NCBI GenBank assembly: GCA_001630475.1 | Contig: KV419409.1 | Coordinates: forward strand, 616,360 to 680,359 | Source of the DNA: Sistotremastrum niveocremeum HHB9708 | Lineage: Eukaryota > Basidiomycota > Agaricomycetes > Sistotremastrales > Sistotremastraceae | Length of the DNA stretch: 64,000 nt | Direction: 5' to 3' | Shown: one piece after another, positions 22,172 through 34,607 of the stretch | How the letters are laid out: the number at the start of each line of letters is the position of its first letter | Position numbering within the stretch: the first letter of the stretch is position 1 | Position numbers and translations under genes: made by a program | Notes under the pieces: model-generated | Seen by the model: only the letters and a program-made list of their open reading frames with translations | The model's database searches: none | What the model was told of the DNA's origin: nothing

Positions 22172-25100
22172 GATAGCCGTTAGCTTCTAGCGGTCCGTCG
22201 AGAGTCTTGTGTTCGGACTCTTTCGGACGACGCGGGTGATTGGAACCGCACTGCGAGCAGACAGAACGAAGTCGCTGTCGTCTCCTCTGAGTGGATTGTT
22301 AGCGGTTTTCAGTGCGATAAGCCATTCTGAGCCTCAGACGATGGGGAATATTGAAGACGAAAACCAGAATGGGGATCTCAGAAAGCAGTCAGGTGTTTTG
22401 CGGAAGAATGAATAGAACGCAGAAGAGACTCAAGCGAGATTGCCACACCGTCAGATGGCGCATTTCATGAGGAAATGTCATTAGCAGCACTGTAAGAAGG
22501 TTCGCAGGGAAGGCGTACGAGAAGCGATGCGCAAGATTGTCGATCGTCAAGTTATTTCTGACCCGCATGTCATTAGCAAGAGCAAGTTTTATCGGGGGCA
22601 TTCGGAAGATAGGCCTTGTGCAATCGTCTAGCATAAGCAGCAGTTATAGCATGGACAATATATGACCTGTGGCTTCTAATGTTTCAATATTCCCCTCAGA
22701 ACGACTCAAGAATATTCTGTCGGTCGCCAGATAGGGAGAGCTTTCATCATATTAACACGCGATAAGCTGAAACCGAGTCGTCGATCAAGCATTCCAGCCA
22801 CAGTCTTTGAAACAGCTTGCTCGACCGTCAAGAGCGTTGGACGGATACGTCAGTCAAAGAAGCCCAAGAGATGGTTGCAACGGCTAATGCTCGTTAGAAC
22901 GCAAGGTCGTCTGAGGTCGCGGGCACATGCTGCAGCGTAGATGATAGTCGTAGCAATAAAAGATAAAGAGAATGTTCGGACGGATGGTCGAAGGCGATAG
23001 TCTCGTGGCATGGAATCACGTGGGCGCTGTTCGACTTTTCTCCGACACTTAGCAGCCAAAGAGCATCCCCAACGCGTCTTGGGCTGCTCACTCTCTGAAA
23101 AGCAGCATACTAAGCAATTTTTGGAATCAAGACACCGTCCGAGACGTGACGCCTATCGAATCGATTGGGACTCCGGCTGCTGCAGCTGATCATCAACTGC
23201 CAGCGTGGCATGGTTCGGCTTACCCGGATAGCATTTTGTGCCCGTTACTGGCCTTCGAGGAAGCGTTTCAAAGGCTTATGAAGCCGATAAGACATATAGC
23301 AAGACGCCGCTATCCATACGGTTGACGGTCGAACGTTATCTTCTTGGCTCCATTCGGTTCTGTCGGTCTATCCTCTGGGCCGTATTCCAAGACGTCCTTT
23401 GGTCAGCGTCGAGGGGGGTAATCCTACCTTTCTTCTTGCTCTCATGTATACTGATGCTCCCCCTCAGGTCATCTCTACGCGTCCCGCCTTTGCCTTGACT
23501 TTCATGTCACTGTCGTAAGTCGTCTGCTCGTCCAAGCGCTGCAGCATGAGGGCTCACCTCGCAACAGGACCTCGAATTGTCGTCCCTTCTAAGGACAATC
23601 ACATGGCTCTATTTCAACGCCGTTCACAGTAACAGTATCGTCGTCAAGGGTCGCCAGTTTCGACGCACGATACCTGCAAGTACGTGAGTCCTTTCAAGCT
23701 CTACTCGCGAAGAGATAAGAATACAGCAGGTCAACAGAAAGCTAAATAGCTCAGCACCGCATTCTCAAAGCCTCCGAGTCCGCAATACCCGCTTCGACAA
23801 CGTGTTCAGCATCTCAGCGATCATCCGAGTCCGAATCTCCCACTCTCCTCCGACGCCTTCGCAGCCGCAGCCGTAGCCGATCCCACATCCACCTCTCATT
23901 CTAAAATCACTATTAAATCGGCCCTCCCTTGACCCCTGTCTCAACTGCCTCCTTCCTCCTTTACGGCTTCTCTCTGCGTCGTGACAAATCCAGGCGCTTC
24001 AATGGCGTTCTATCCCTGATATTTCTCCTAATCTATCAATCTCCTGATCTCGCCCTGAGTCAAAATGCCTTCAGCGAACGCAGAACACGGAAGTCCAGAC
24101 CCTCGTTTCTTACCTTTAGTCAGCTCTCTCTTTGCCTTGCCTATAAATCGACTTGACGCTCGGGCGCCGATCACCCCTTCAGCCACTTTCACAAGATTCG
24201 ATGTGTGTATGCCGAGCTTGGAATGAATTACATGGACTACTGCGAGCGCTGGAGTCGTGGATGAAGTCACGGCTGCGCGGCCACGGACGAATATCTGTAT
24301 GGGCTTCGCTTCGACTCCTCACTCATCAAGCATTCTTTCGGGGCTCATCTGAATGTTTATAAGAACTGGCACCACGAGCTTATATCATTCCTTCGGCCAC
24401 CTTGCCTACTCCTCGCTTGTGTCGATCCCGAAGCTGGCTTTGCTTCCTGATGTACCATCGACCCTGTTCTCTCAGTCATTTATTCCCCACTTACATCGAG
24501 CGCTTCCGCGTGTCCTGCTGATTATACCAATGGCACAACGATTCTTCCTCCATTGCAACTTCCACCGTACAAAACAAGAAACAATTCCGCACCGCAAGCG
24601 CCACCCAACGCATCGAAACCCCACGGAGACCAAGTCTTATCTCAAATACATATCACCAGCACCGACACCTCCAAATCCTCCCAAAAACATCCTCCATCTA
24701 ATTCGCTCCCGTGCCGGCCAATTCCACCCTCGGAAAAATCCCGATATTTCTCTTCTCAAAGAGCCAAATTTGTTCCTATCCTCAAATATAACAAGTCAGT
24801 CTTCTGGTTCAGGTCTTACCACGGGTCCACGGGTCCAAGTCCGCCCCTTCTACCCCTTCTTTCGATCGTGTTGCTGACTGAGCTTCGTTCCACTATACAC
24901 GTGCTCACATACCTAATAAGGCATATCGCTACCCTATCGGCGTCTTCGGAGTCTCAGCGTCTCAGATGTCTCACGCGTGTTGAGTTTGCGTAAAGTGTAG
25001 GTATTTATATGGGTGGGAGTAAGGATTGAATAGGCTATATGATGTGGAAAGAACTTGTGAATGAATTGCTTTGCTTCACTCGTTCAGACAGGAACTTGAC

Positions 25101-25367
25101 GCGGCGCAGCCATAGTTCACAGTTCAGTGCTAGTGCGGAAGAGATAAATGAGATAATTAATGCTGGTATTGGCTACAGTGCGATTATATAATTTTGACCG
25201 AGACCGACGTGCTATGGGGGATGTATGTGAAGAGTAATAAAGCATGCGGCAAGAAAACGTAGAGTGGTCGAGGTCGAGGTCGATAAGCAAAGTAAAGTAT
25301 ACAGGAGGCAGCTAATATCTTGGCGTATTCGGATCCGAAGACTAACGTTCCTGACACGAGAGCGAGA
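22172..25367. other. Intergenic stretch, one unexplained coding-like patch
   Basis: 3.2 kb. Around 23300-23700 on the plus strand, short frames read YLLGSIRFCRSILWAVFQDV and LELSSLLRTITWLYFNAV, with GTAAGT and CAG signals between them. The reading phases do not join cleanly and I recognise no family. Other open frames (24353-24993) are overlapping and unsupported. It may hold a decayed or small gene. Confidence 0.35.
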
Positions 25368-26350
25368 TTAAATAGCAGCACGCATTTGGATTTGACGATT
25401 CTGTAATCCCCTTTTCGACCCGACGGCTTGTCGGAGATCGTACCAGAATGTTAGGAGATAGAATGTGAATCCGAACGCGATGAACCATTCGAGGACGCCT
25501 GTGGTATGGGTTAATATTTGGTGTGAAAGAGGAAAGGATGAACGGACCTCCTACGTCGGGTTTTGAGTCGAGGACGATACCGAATGCGATAGCAGCGGCG
25601 ATAAGGATGAGAGCGATGATCGATTTAGCCATATACGATCGTCGTAGTTTATAATAATATACGAAATCTTTGTGCAGCCATGCATACTACGCACACCATC
25701 ATTGGCATCTCCCACTAAAACATAAATGACAAGGCTTACCTCTGCGACGGTAAATATCGCGGAAATAGCAACGCCGACGATGAAGATGAGCAAAAAGAGA
25801 CGATGGAGGGATGGATGGCGTTGGGTGTCGAATATCGAGAGGAGGATTATACCGGCGCTGCCTATTACGGCGCCGATGACGGAGAGGACTGAACAGACTT
25901 TTTCACGGGTGCGCATGTTCGGGAGAAGTCTTTAGATAAATTAGCACGAATGTGAGAAATAGCGTGAGGGGACACGGACCTTCCGCGATGGCGCAGCCAT
26001 CTTTCGATTGATAGTGACAGTGTTAATGATATGGCGGTGATACAACAGCCCGTGATGAATAGAGGCTTCAACCCTCGTGCACCGATATCGGATATGTCTT
26101 CGTTGGGAATGTCAGAACCACGAGCTCGAATGCCGGAAGCGAAGAGATGTAAGACGCACATGCAATCTTTCCTTGCATGGTTGGATACATCGGTTGTCCC
26201 AAAGCAAGCCATACTATCAACATCACCCAAAGCATAACTGATTCCGAAAAAATGAGCCAGGGGTAAGATAAAGAAACAATGGAAGAACTCACCGAACCAC
26301 ACCACCGAACCGATAAGCGGGATCAATTGAGGATATTGACGGATTCCCAT
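25368..26350 (-). CDS. Frag1/DRAM/Sfk1-family multi-span membrane protein
   Basis: Six exons on the minus strand: 26293-26350, 26160-26237, 25980-26097, 25740-25929, 25548-25686 and 25368-25498, giving 237 aa. All phases close; two introns use GTCCGT donors. The chain has five or six hydrophobic helices (for example VMLWVMLIVWLALGQPMYPT, LFITGCCITAISLTLSLSIE, LIFIVGVAISAIFTVAE, SIIALILIAAAIAFGIVL, EWFIAFGFTFYLLTFWYDL). The motif KIAYISDIGARGLKPLF, a 'P/Y-ISD-G' loop after the first helices, followed by a charged ERWLRHRGRLLPNMRTREK loop, is characteristic of the Frag1/DRAM/Sfk1 family. Members include yeast Sfk1 (plasma-membrane PI4-kinase and lipid asymmetry), PGAP2/Frag1 (GPI-anchor remodelling) and DRAM (autophagy). 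Which of these it matches cannot be told by eye. Confidence 0.85.
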
Positions 26351-29338
26351 GTTTTGTATCTTAACTTCAACTCGTCTTCAACTTCGTCGGTAACAGTCCA
26401 GATGTTCTAGCTCAATGCGGGTGCTTCGAAGCGGAAGATTCTTGGAGGTTAGGAGAAGAGATAGGGTAAGGTGGAGAGCGAGGGGTAAGACTAGTGGGAG
26501 TAACTTGTAGAGGAGCAGTAACTGAAGTACGAAGGCTTTGGTGCCTGCTTGAAACATCCACCGGTACCGCAGATCCCAGTCCGAGACTTGACGTCATCCA
26601 AAGCCGAACTATGGCTCCCAGTGCGCCGCATCGAATGACGCAATCGATGGCATAGCATGCACTATATGAAGCTTCTACACGCATGTACGCTCCAGATAAA
26701 CCACTTTGTTCTCAGTCATCCTTGAAGACAGCAAAACCGCAAAGCAGGAATCAAAAAGGTAAAAAATCAAGCACAATCGGCAAACCCCGATAATCCTCGG
26801 TTCAAGCCTCCGAAACTCGTCAAACCGATCGATCGACCACAGTCCAGACCTCTACGGACATTCCGCCCACCTCACGTCAGCAGCTAAATTCTCTTGACAA
26901 ACCTCCCACCAGGATTTCATAATCACGCACACAAAATCAGCCGGTAAAGCCCAAGTAGCCGGTCGGCTAACCTGCGGTGAACCTCGGTCACTCCTGATCG
27001 GTCCACGCGGCTCGGTGATAGAGCGGATTTCGGTGTTTAGCGTCGGCTAGGTCTAGACTGCTCAGGCCCTTGGCCTCGGCAACGGCTTCAGGTTCCTTGG
27101 ACTTGGTCTCAAACTCTCACTCGCTGGAAGCTTGACCATTTGGACATCCATCTATCGATGACATGAGGCGCGGAGCGACCACTGCACAGATGAGTACTAG
27201 GCGTATCTCAGTATTGATTATCTCGATAATAGATCTTACGGCACGGTCTTGGTATTCTCTGTGTTGCAGGCAGCGCCAAAATTTGAACGTTAATGCCTTC
27301 AATCGATCGATTAAGCTAATGGCTCACTCCGTTGCCCTCTACCTTTGTCCGTGATCCGCACACGATGAACATCTTCTCAGTAATTTCCGTCCGTCTCTTG
27401 GTCCGTCTTCTTCTCGACGAGATACGGGAGACTTCCGCCTTAAACGTGGGCTCGTCCACTTGACTTGGGTTTGCGCGATTTACATCCGTCGACGGTGGAC
27501 CGCATGCCGGAATGCGCTTTATCGACGATCAGTGCTATTGCTGTCAGCGAGCTTCGTGCTTTATTATCTGCTATAACCTTGCCAACGCTATTCACCCTCA
27601 ACACTTCGTCCTCGATCGCGATCTACGAATGGTTCTTCCTGATATGACAAGGAATAGACTTTTCACTGGTACTGGCAATTTCGGAACGGAGGGTTTTCAT
27701 CAATATGACTGAGAAGCAGGCACGACTCAACACGTTCCGCCAACCCATAAACTTCCCCTTGCCTCGCATCGACGACACGGGACGACGAGACGATCCTCCA
27801 CTTCGGCCCCATATTTCCTCTAAAGACTTTATTCACCACATTTCATATCCGTCCTCTCAGACTCAGACTGGCTTTACGACTCGGAACGTCGAATGCATGG
27901 ACTGCACATGTCTTCCCGCCGTATGCCGTCTATTCTTGGATTCGCATTCGCACTCGTGCTGGCGTCACATTGCGACACGGTGCGCCCATTTCGCCTTTTG
28001 GTGCATCGATTCGATTTATCGGTGTGCGCATGGCATGGTATGCCACGGAAGATTGAGATGAAGCACTTTCTTTCTAATCCACTTACGGCTTATTTCGGCT
28101 AAGCGCTCGCGTGGAAATGGTGAAAATGTTGGTGCAAGTCTTTCGCGTCGACCTGTCGTTAGTCTGTCTGCTATTGTTTCTATGGCAATGCCATTGAAAT
28201 GCTATTCTGATCGTGAAGTAGACTAGACTAGGCGATGATCGAGACTAGCGGTAGGAATATTCGTCATGATTTCAGAAGATGGGGAGGAAAAGCCGGGGTT
28301 GATCGCAGTGCTTGAGTCAGCTTATAAACAATGTTGGCGTTTTGATGCTAAAACGCACCATGATGCTCCTCTTTAGGCATGCCTGGAGTATGCTTCGGTC
28401 AGACGCTGATCATGCGTCAGCGTATCATGTTGCAGGAACGTGCCAGTGTCTGCATTTTCGAAATCCAAAAATCAGCTTCCGTTTCGTTTAGGCAGGGGCT
28501 GGTGCAGAATATTATGCGGTGCGGTGCAGAAATGAAGGGAGGGGCATGGTATGACGTCGTATATATTGGTGTGAATTTGGAAAGAGGTCGTACGAGCATG
28601 GAGGAGAAGCTAGGTCGGGTATTGGAATAAAGGAAGGAAGCTAAGGCGAAAAGGTCCCGGGCTCGTGGTTTCCGTGGAAGAATTGGATTAGTGGAGTGAC
28701 GTTGCTTTGTGTGCACAGGTGGCGTTTTGGTGTGAAGATGACATGCATCCGGCGAACGGTCAGTTGTGACTTTACTTTCCTTACTAAGGCGGGCGCGAGG
28801 CGGAGGCGCACAAGTCCAATGCAGAGAACGAAAACACGGAAACAGACGACGTTGTTCGCGCGAGTGGCGATTGCGTCACTGGTCGACGGGAAGTTGATCG
28901 TCATAGCTGCTCGAGCGTTGCGGTAGGCTCAAGGGAGAACTCGGCGAAGCTGTTGGTTGAGGCTCGGAGACGGAGAATGGGCCGTGCAGCGACTCGGGCG
29001 CTAGATGGACCCTGAGTAAACAAGACCCTGGAATAGGGGTCCACTTGCTCAGTCAGCGAGTTCCCGATCAGGCAACCTGCGTCACACCAGCAATCCGGCC
29101 CATGCCGTCGGAGTTCTAACCGAGTCTGAGTGTGGGGTTCTCTTTCGGATCCCGGAACCGTCGGAAAAGAGAACCAGAGAACCTGCAAGCGTTGTCAGCC
29201 CAGCCCCCGCCCGCCTCTTTTTGCCTCAAAGCTCGTCTGGCTCCTTCCTCTCCTCCATTTCGCCTTCCCTGCTGCCCACTGACTCTCGAGCATTAAAAGC
29301 ACCTCTTTCAACAACACCAAAGCATACCCATACCGCAG
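26351..29338. other. Intergenic stretch, no supported gene
   Basis: Nearly 3 kb between the divergent Frag1-like and DsbA-like genes. It contains AT/GC-balanced sequence with short frames only. I see no tRNA, transposon end or recognisable protein fragment. Confidence 0.45.
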
Positions 29339-30433
29339 ATGGCTGTCGTACAGACACAGCCGAACCTGCCGCCATCGCCAATCTCAGACGATACATCTAT
29401 TGGAACCAAGACGCCCCCTGCGCTCTCCAGCAATGCCACTGCTGCAGAGACACCAAAGGGCAAAGAACCCAGGACGATCAGCGTCGTCGTCGTCGCTGAC
29501 ATGGTATGCACCTCTGCGACTCAGCTTCGCCATATTTTTCCCTAATAGGAATATCCATTTCAGATCTGTCCATGGTGTTACATTGGGCTCAAGGAGATCG
29601 AAAAAGCCATCCAAGACCTCTCTGTCAATCTCCTCCCCAATACACCCCCTAAATTCGAGATCGAATATCGACCGTACCCCCTCAACACACAATTCGGATC
29701 AGATGACATAGCCGTCGAGAAGCGCGCACATTACGAGAAACGTTTCGGCGCAGACAGACAACATGATATCGAGGAGATGATGAAGAAACGGGGTCGTGAA
29801 GCTGGAATCGAATTGTCAGTCCCTCTGTTCTTTTCTTTTATCGAGAGGGGAGTGCTCATCCTCCTTTTTTGTTTCTTCTCTTCTTCGCTTTCCGCGATGA
29901 TGCATTGCCTGCCCTCCATCACATACAAATCCTTCGAACATCACTAACGCAATCCGTTCAACTTCTTCGCTTCAAACAGCAAATTCGGCGGAATGATGCG
30001 TCAGACGTTCCGAGCCCATCGCCTACTTTGGCTCTCCTACCGTCGCGGCGGTCAAGCCCTCCAATCCGCCCTCCTGCACGCCCTCTACCGCGCATACTTT
30101 GAAGAAGAGAAGGATATAGGAGATGTATCGCTGCTTGCATTCTACGCCGATCAGGTCGGGTTGATGAAGCGTCAAGAAGCAGAGAAGTGGTTACGGAGTG
30201 GTGAGGGCGAAGAAGAAGTGAGACGGTTGGTCGCTGTTGCTCAGCGATGTGGGATTACGGGTACACCGTTTACGGTGGTCGATGGAAAATGGGCTATCAG
30301 CGGTGGACAGGAAAGCGGTGTATATTACAAGGTTCGTCCCCCCTTCTCCTCCCCTATCCTCTCCGTCCTCGCAGGATGCTCATGGGCTTCGTTGTAGATC
30401 TTCGAACGACTCGCGAAAGGCGAGATGAAATGA
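29339..30433 (+). CDS. DsbA/FrnE-like thioredoxin-fold oxidoreductase
   Basis: Four exons: 29339-29503, 29564-29814, 29980-30331 and 30398-30433, giving 267 aa. The core motif is ICPWCYIGLKEIEKAI, with active-site Cys57-Pro-Trp-Cys60 at the start of the thioredoxin fold, then EYRPYPLNTQ, GIEFKFGGMMRQTFRAHRLL, a helical insert (FEEEKDIGDVSLLAFYADQV) and GITGTPFTVVDGKWAISGGQ with the cis-Pro (TGTPF). This is the cytosolic DsbA/FrnE type (DSBA-like thioredoxin family), often annotated as a 2-hydroxychromene-2-carboxylate isomerase or dithiol-disulfide isomerase relative. The N-terminal ~50 residues are Pro/Ser/Thr-rich and lack a signal peptide, so it is probably cytosolic or mitochondrial. Intron 2 (165 nt) is longer than usual here and starts GTCAGT. 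Likely role: thiol-disulfide exchange or glutathione-linked detoxification; substrate unknown. Confidence 0.9.
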
Positions 30434-33400
30434 CGAGACGGAATGCAATACTTCTTAGACAAGACCTCTTATCGGGACGTCCTCGATTCAACGTCAAACT
30501 GGGCAATCTTCACGTCCCCTCCCCCTTTATTTAATTTCTTTACGTCCCTCCCTCTCTCGCACATCTATGCTTTCCAATATGCTTCCCTCTCCTCGCAATA
30601 TATTGTCAAATACAAGTTTGTCGACTCGTCATCTTTCCTTTCTTATCGTCTGTGTGTGTTTTATTTGTTGCCTCGGCCAATTCTTTGCTATTTCCTTTCA
30701 CCCGCTTCCTCGTCTCCTCTCTTTGTCGTTCACGATGGAGAGAGCGATTGGGCACGGACTTTCATTTTCTCAGATTTGGGGATGGACGCTCCTTTCGTTG
30801 TTTGTCTTTCCACTGTGATTCAGTACTATCATATGACGAGAAAAAAGGGAATACGTTAAGATGAACCTTGGTTTCGTATACGCATCGATCACACTAATTG
30901 ACGTTCCTGATATTGGTTCTTGTTCTTGTCGAGTACTTTGTTTCCGTCCTTCCTTCTTTCTTCTCCTTTCTTCTTCCCTTTTTTCCTCATTTTCTTCATT
31001 TTCTTCACACGTGTACAACATCATCGTCATCGTTCTCTTGAACTTCTTGTGTAACGAAAATCTGATCCGTATACGTACATGTAGTACCCTTACTTGTCCT
31101 GAATGATAATGATCTAACCCGGAGCCGAATCTGTCAATGATGCCCTTTAAGTTGATCTAATTTCATCTAATCAAGTATTATAGATATTCATCAATCCAGG
31201 GAAATCAACGTATCATGTACGTATTGAGCCGAGGTGTGGACGAGAGAGACCCTATGCCTGTGACTGAACAGGACAAAGAATGGATAAAGAGGAAATAGGA
31301 GAAAATAATTAGGAGATCAGGATAGGATTTCAGGAGATCGAGGCGAAAGATGTGAAAGAAGAGCCGAATCCTCGGGCCCGCACCTCTAAATCTGATCAAG
31401 GACTGAACAAGCGCTGGGCGTCTCTCGGCATTCTTTCGGTGCGATATTTGCAAATTTGAATTCGCCGATCACTTCCCTTTCTTTGCTCTTTTGCACTCAA
31501 ACGGCGAACGGCAGCGGACGCGGACGCGGAGATTGCACGCCGATTTTACCGCTGAGCCGGATCTTTGGGTTTGGTTGATGAATGGCTTGGGCGGCTATCT
31601 GTGTTTTGCTGGCTGCGCGTTCCCTTGAACCTTTCTTGGTGTTGTGTGAGGGTTTCGAGCCCTTTGATTATCCCCGCTTGGATTGAAGTTGGTTGAGGCA
31701 CTGAGTGTGCTTCTTGGACTAGAAGACCGTATGTGATGTCATTCTGGATTAGTGCTGGGCACGGTGAGACCGCGCTGTAGCTGCTGCGTCGACGGCCCTG
31801 GCCTCATTTCACTCATGATCAATTCAACACACAGACACGATACCAGCGGATACTCCCAGCTCCAGAATAAGTACTAGACGCTCGATGATCGCATCCCCTC
31901 AGTAGCTCATGCGACTTACCCCGCCGCCGCTCGCAGAATATTTCTTCGACTCATGTGTCCATCGAGATATTCCGAGATCCTATAGCTTGACTCGCGCTAT
32001 TCTGATCGACTATCAATGCTCGTCGAAGCGCTCGTTTTCCGTCCCGAGGTGGAGTGGGAATATGAGGTCATGAGAAAGTCTGGAAAGTCTAATGCTGTTC
32101 CCGAGTTCTCCTTGTGTGTGCATTCCGTGATTATGTCCCTTCCCGGGGGTATGTATCGAATCTTGGGCGTTCGATGGCAACGAGCTGAATTGTCTTCTGA
32201 AAGGTCGTCATCGTTTGATTTCTTCTTATTGGGAATTTTTCTGAAACTCGTTTCGTTCGTTTTGGATCATTTCCGGATTTTTTTGTGGTTGTAAATTCCG
32301 TGCTGAGTGGTTTGCTGAATATTTTACAGATAGACTTTCAGGTACAACCCCTCGCGAAGCGCAGTATATCGGTCCTTCCGAGTCAAGATCCAGATCCGTT
32401 ATCCTACGAGTACACCGCACCCCTCACGAGTCCACAACAAGACACCGGGCAAAAACGTGGACACTTACTCCCTTTATCACCTCGGAACCGTATCTCTACC
32501 CCGTGTCCCGTCGATCGTCCGAAAAGAACGGAGTTATGTTTCATTTTGGACTAATCTAGATTCCTTGAGTCGCCGAGTCGACACGCTATGGGAATTTTCG
32601 TTGATTAACCTAATGCGAGATTAAGGATCGACAGGCCGTGTTCCTTGGGTTCGTGTCTTCTTTTGATGTTTGTGTTCCGGTGCTTCTTGATGAATTTAGC
32701 TGTGTGTGATTTTTGAGACGTCATCAGGGCATTTCTTGGGTTGCTGGATTTATTCCTGGGAGGAAGATATTAGGATTGTGCGATCAGTGTGAGGGTTTCG
32801 CGTGGTCTGTGTGCCGGAAACAGATCTCAAGGTGAGTCTTTATTTGTCGAAAAAACCTGAGTGAGGACTACCTCCTTTGGGCGATGCTTGAGAGAGAAGG
32901 CGTAGTAGTGTGGTGAGCATTGCCATTGATCACGGACGTCCTCCAGCTGTCACCGCAGTCTCGGAGGAACTGAAGCTGTCTCTGACAGGACCTGTAACAA
33001 TCAACATCTCGTCATGGGTCAAGATCAGTAGCACAGGGAACACCGGCCTGAATATCATTCACAGGACTCACTCGCACAAGTACGAGAAAGAACATACTAC
33101 AAACACATGTGTAATCGTTTCACTACTAGAAGCGCTTCTACATAAATCGAGGTGAGTCCGCCTGGGTATCTTATCAGACCGGGGAAAGTATGACGTAGGT
33201 GAGCTGGCGTATAGCAGAGCATTCTGTTGGAAGAGATCAGGTTGAGATGGGCGTCTATGGGCGTCAAATACCTTGATTGTTCGGGTTCGAATGACATCAT
33301 CGACGCATGGCCTTCCGAATTTCGTTCGCGCACCCCCGGGCGCTACGTTCTCAATATCCTGCTCAGGGACCACTTTCTTCTCATGTTCATCAATTCGAAC

Positions 33401-34607
33401 AGTCGAACCGAATGAGAGGTGTTCGGTAGACTCACGCTTGTGAGTGGTTGGAAGATGATGACGTCGTGTTGTCGAGTCGAGAACGTGGAATCCAGGTGTG
33501 TGTTTTGCTGAGTGCTTCTGATCGTGATGTTTGTTGTGCTGTGCCTGATGGACATCCGGGGATTGAATAGAAGACCTGATGATATCATCGACTCATTCTA
33601 TTGTTGCCTCGAGCCCGCTACACGACTTTCCTGGTCGTTTCATCGCAGTGACCGAATAGATCAACAGACTTTGTGTAACCGGCGCCGTCGTCGTACTCGT
33701 GTTCCAGTCTGCGATTCTCACGATGCACAGCATTGTGGGCTTGTCCAACGGGCCCAACGGGCCCCTGAATAATCGTGAGATCTAGGTCTAGTTACTACGA
33801 GACGTCAAGGTGTTCACGTCAAGTCTCCTCTTGTGATAGTAACTCGTCTCAAAGTGCTTCCCAGTTTTATTTATCGGAACGTCATTGAGCCATATGACAT
33901 GCCCGAACAACGGGAAACTTCGAAACGTCGAAGAATGAGCACCAAGAACAAGTATTCGTAATTCCGAGATACTTCTCTGCAAGGTCAGAATTTTCAAAAG
34001 ACATGACCTACGGGTACTCAAGAATATACTTTTGCTGTTTGGAGGGATTTCCTAGCGAATTAATGCTCCATATATAGATTTGAAAGGTGGTGATTATTCC
34101 TTCCTTTTCAGTAGTCTAATTTAAGCCTGATCCCACCTGAGTTGCGATGTCGTAGTCATTCTCTCAATTTCCCTGCACCAGCGATTGGGAAGGAAATAAT
34201 ACCTGGAGGAATCTAGAACTACAGAGGAAAAACGATACCACGGAGTAAAATGATACTAATCCTACTTGAAAGCCTGAGAATAGCTCCGAGAACATGCATT
34301 GACTGTGAGCTCGACTGAGGAATATCTCGTAACATTTCCTGCGGTCGTCATTACGTTCCTAGTTATGAACTTTGCGGAGTTGAGAAATAAATGACTTAAC
34401 GCTACTATCTCGAATATATTTATTCGATCATGAAACAGCTGGTTTGAACTGTAGTGACAGTGTAGTCGCTGTATGAGCGATTTCATGAGCAATCGGGCAA
34501 GTCGGGGACCTCGGCTATCAGTTTCAACATGGCTCCGGCATAACCCGAACACCCTTGCTTTCTTCCTGTCATCAGCTTCGTCGTCTTTGCCATATTGCGC
34601 TGCGAGA
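30434..34607. other. Longest gene-poor stretch, no supported gene
   Basis: 4.2 kb. The left end is the T-rich 3' region of the DsbA-like gene. A plus-strand frame near 32285-32640 is longer than its surroundings in two overlapping phases but has no start, splice context or family resemblance. GC-rich short repeats (AACGGGCCC twice) occur at 33748. The right end is the G5 promoter. Confidence 0.4.

Noticed and set aside
23300-23700. Glycosyltransferase-like tail (TWLYFNAVHSNSIVVKGRQF)
   Set aside because: Superficial resemblance to ceramide glucosyltransferase C-termini, but the adjoining exons do not join in phase and no catalytic motifs occur upstream.
24353-24993. Overlapping 174- and 146-codon plus-strand frames
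   Set aside because: Two frames of the same low-complexity stretch, no splice context, no recognisable residues pattern.
32285-32640. Possible exon in two overlapping plus-strand phases
   Set aside because: No start codon in the longer phase, no clear donor or acceptor, and no similarity to anything known.
33740-33775. Repeated AACGGGCCC as a regulatory palindrome
   Set aside because: Only two adjacent copies in a gene-free region with no gene nearby to regulate.
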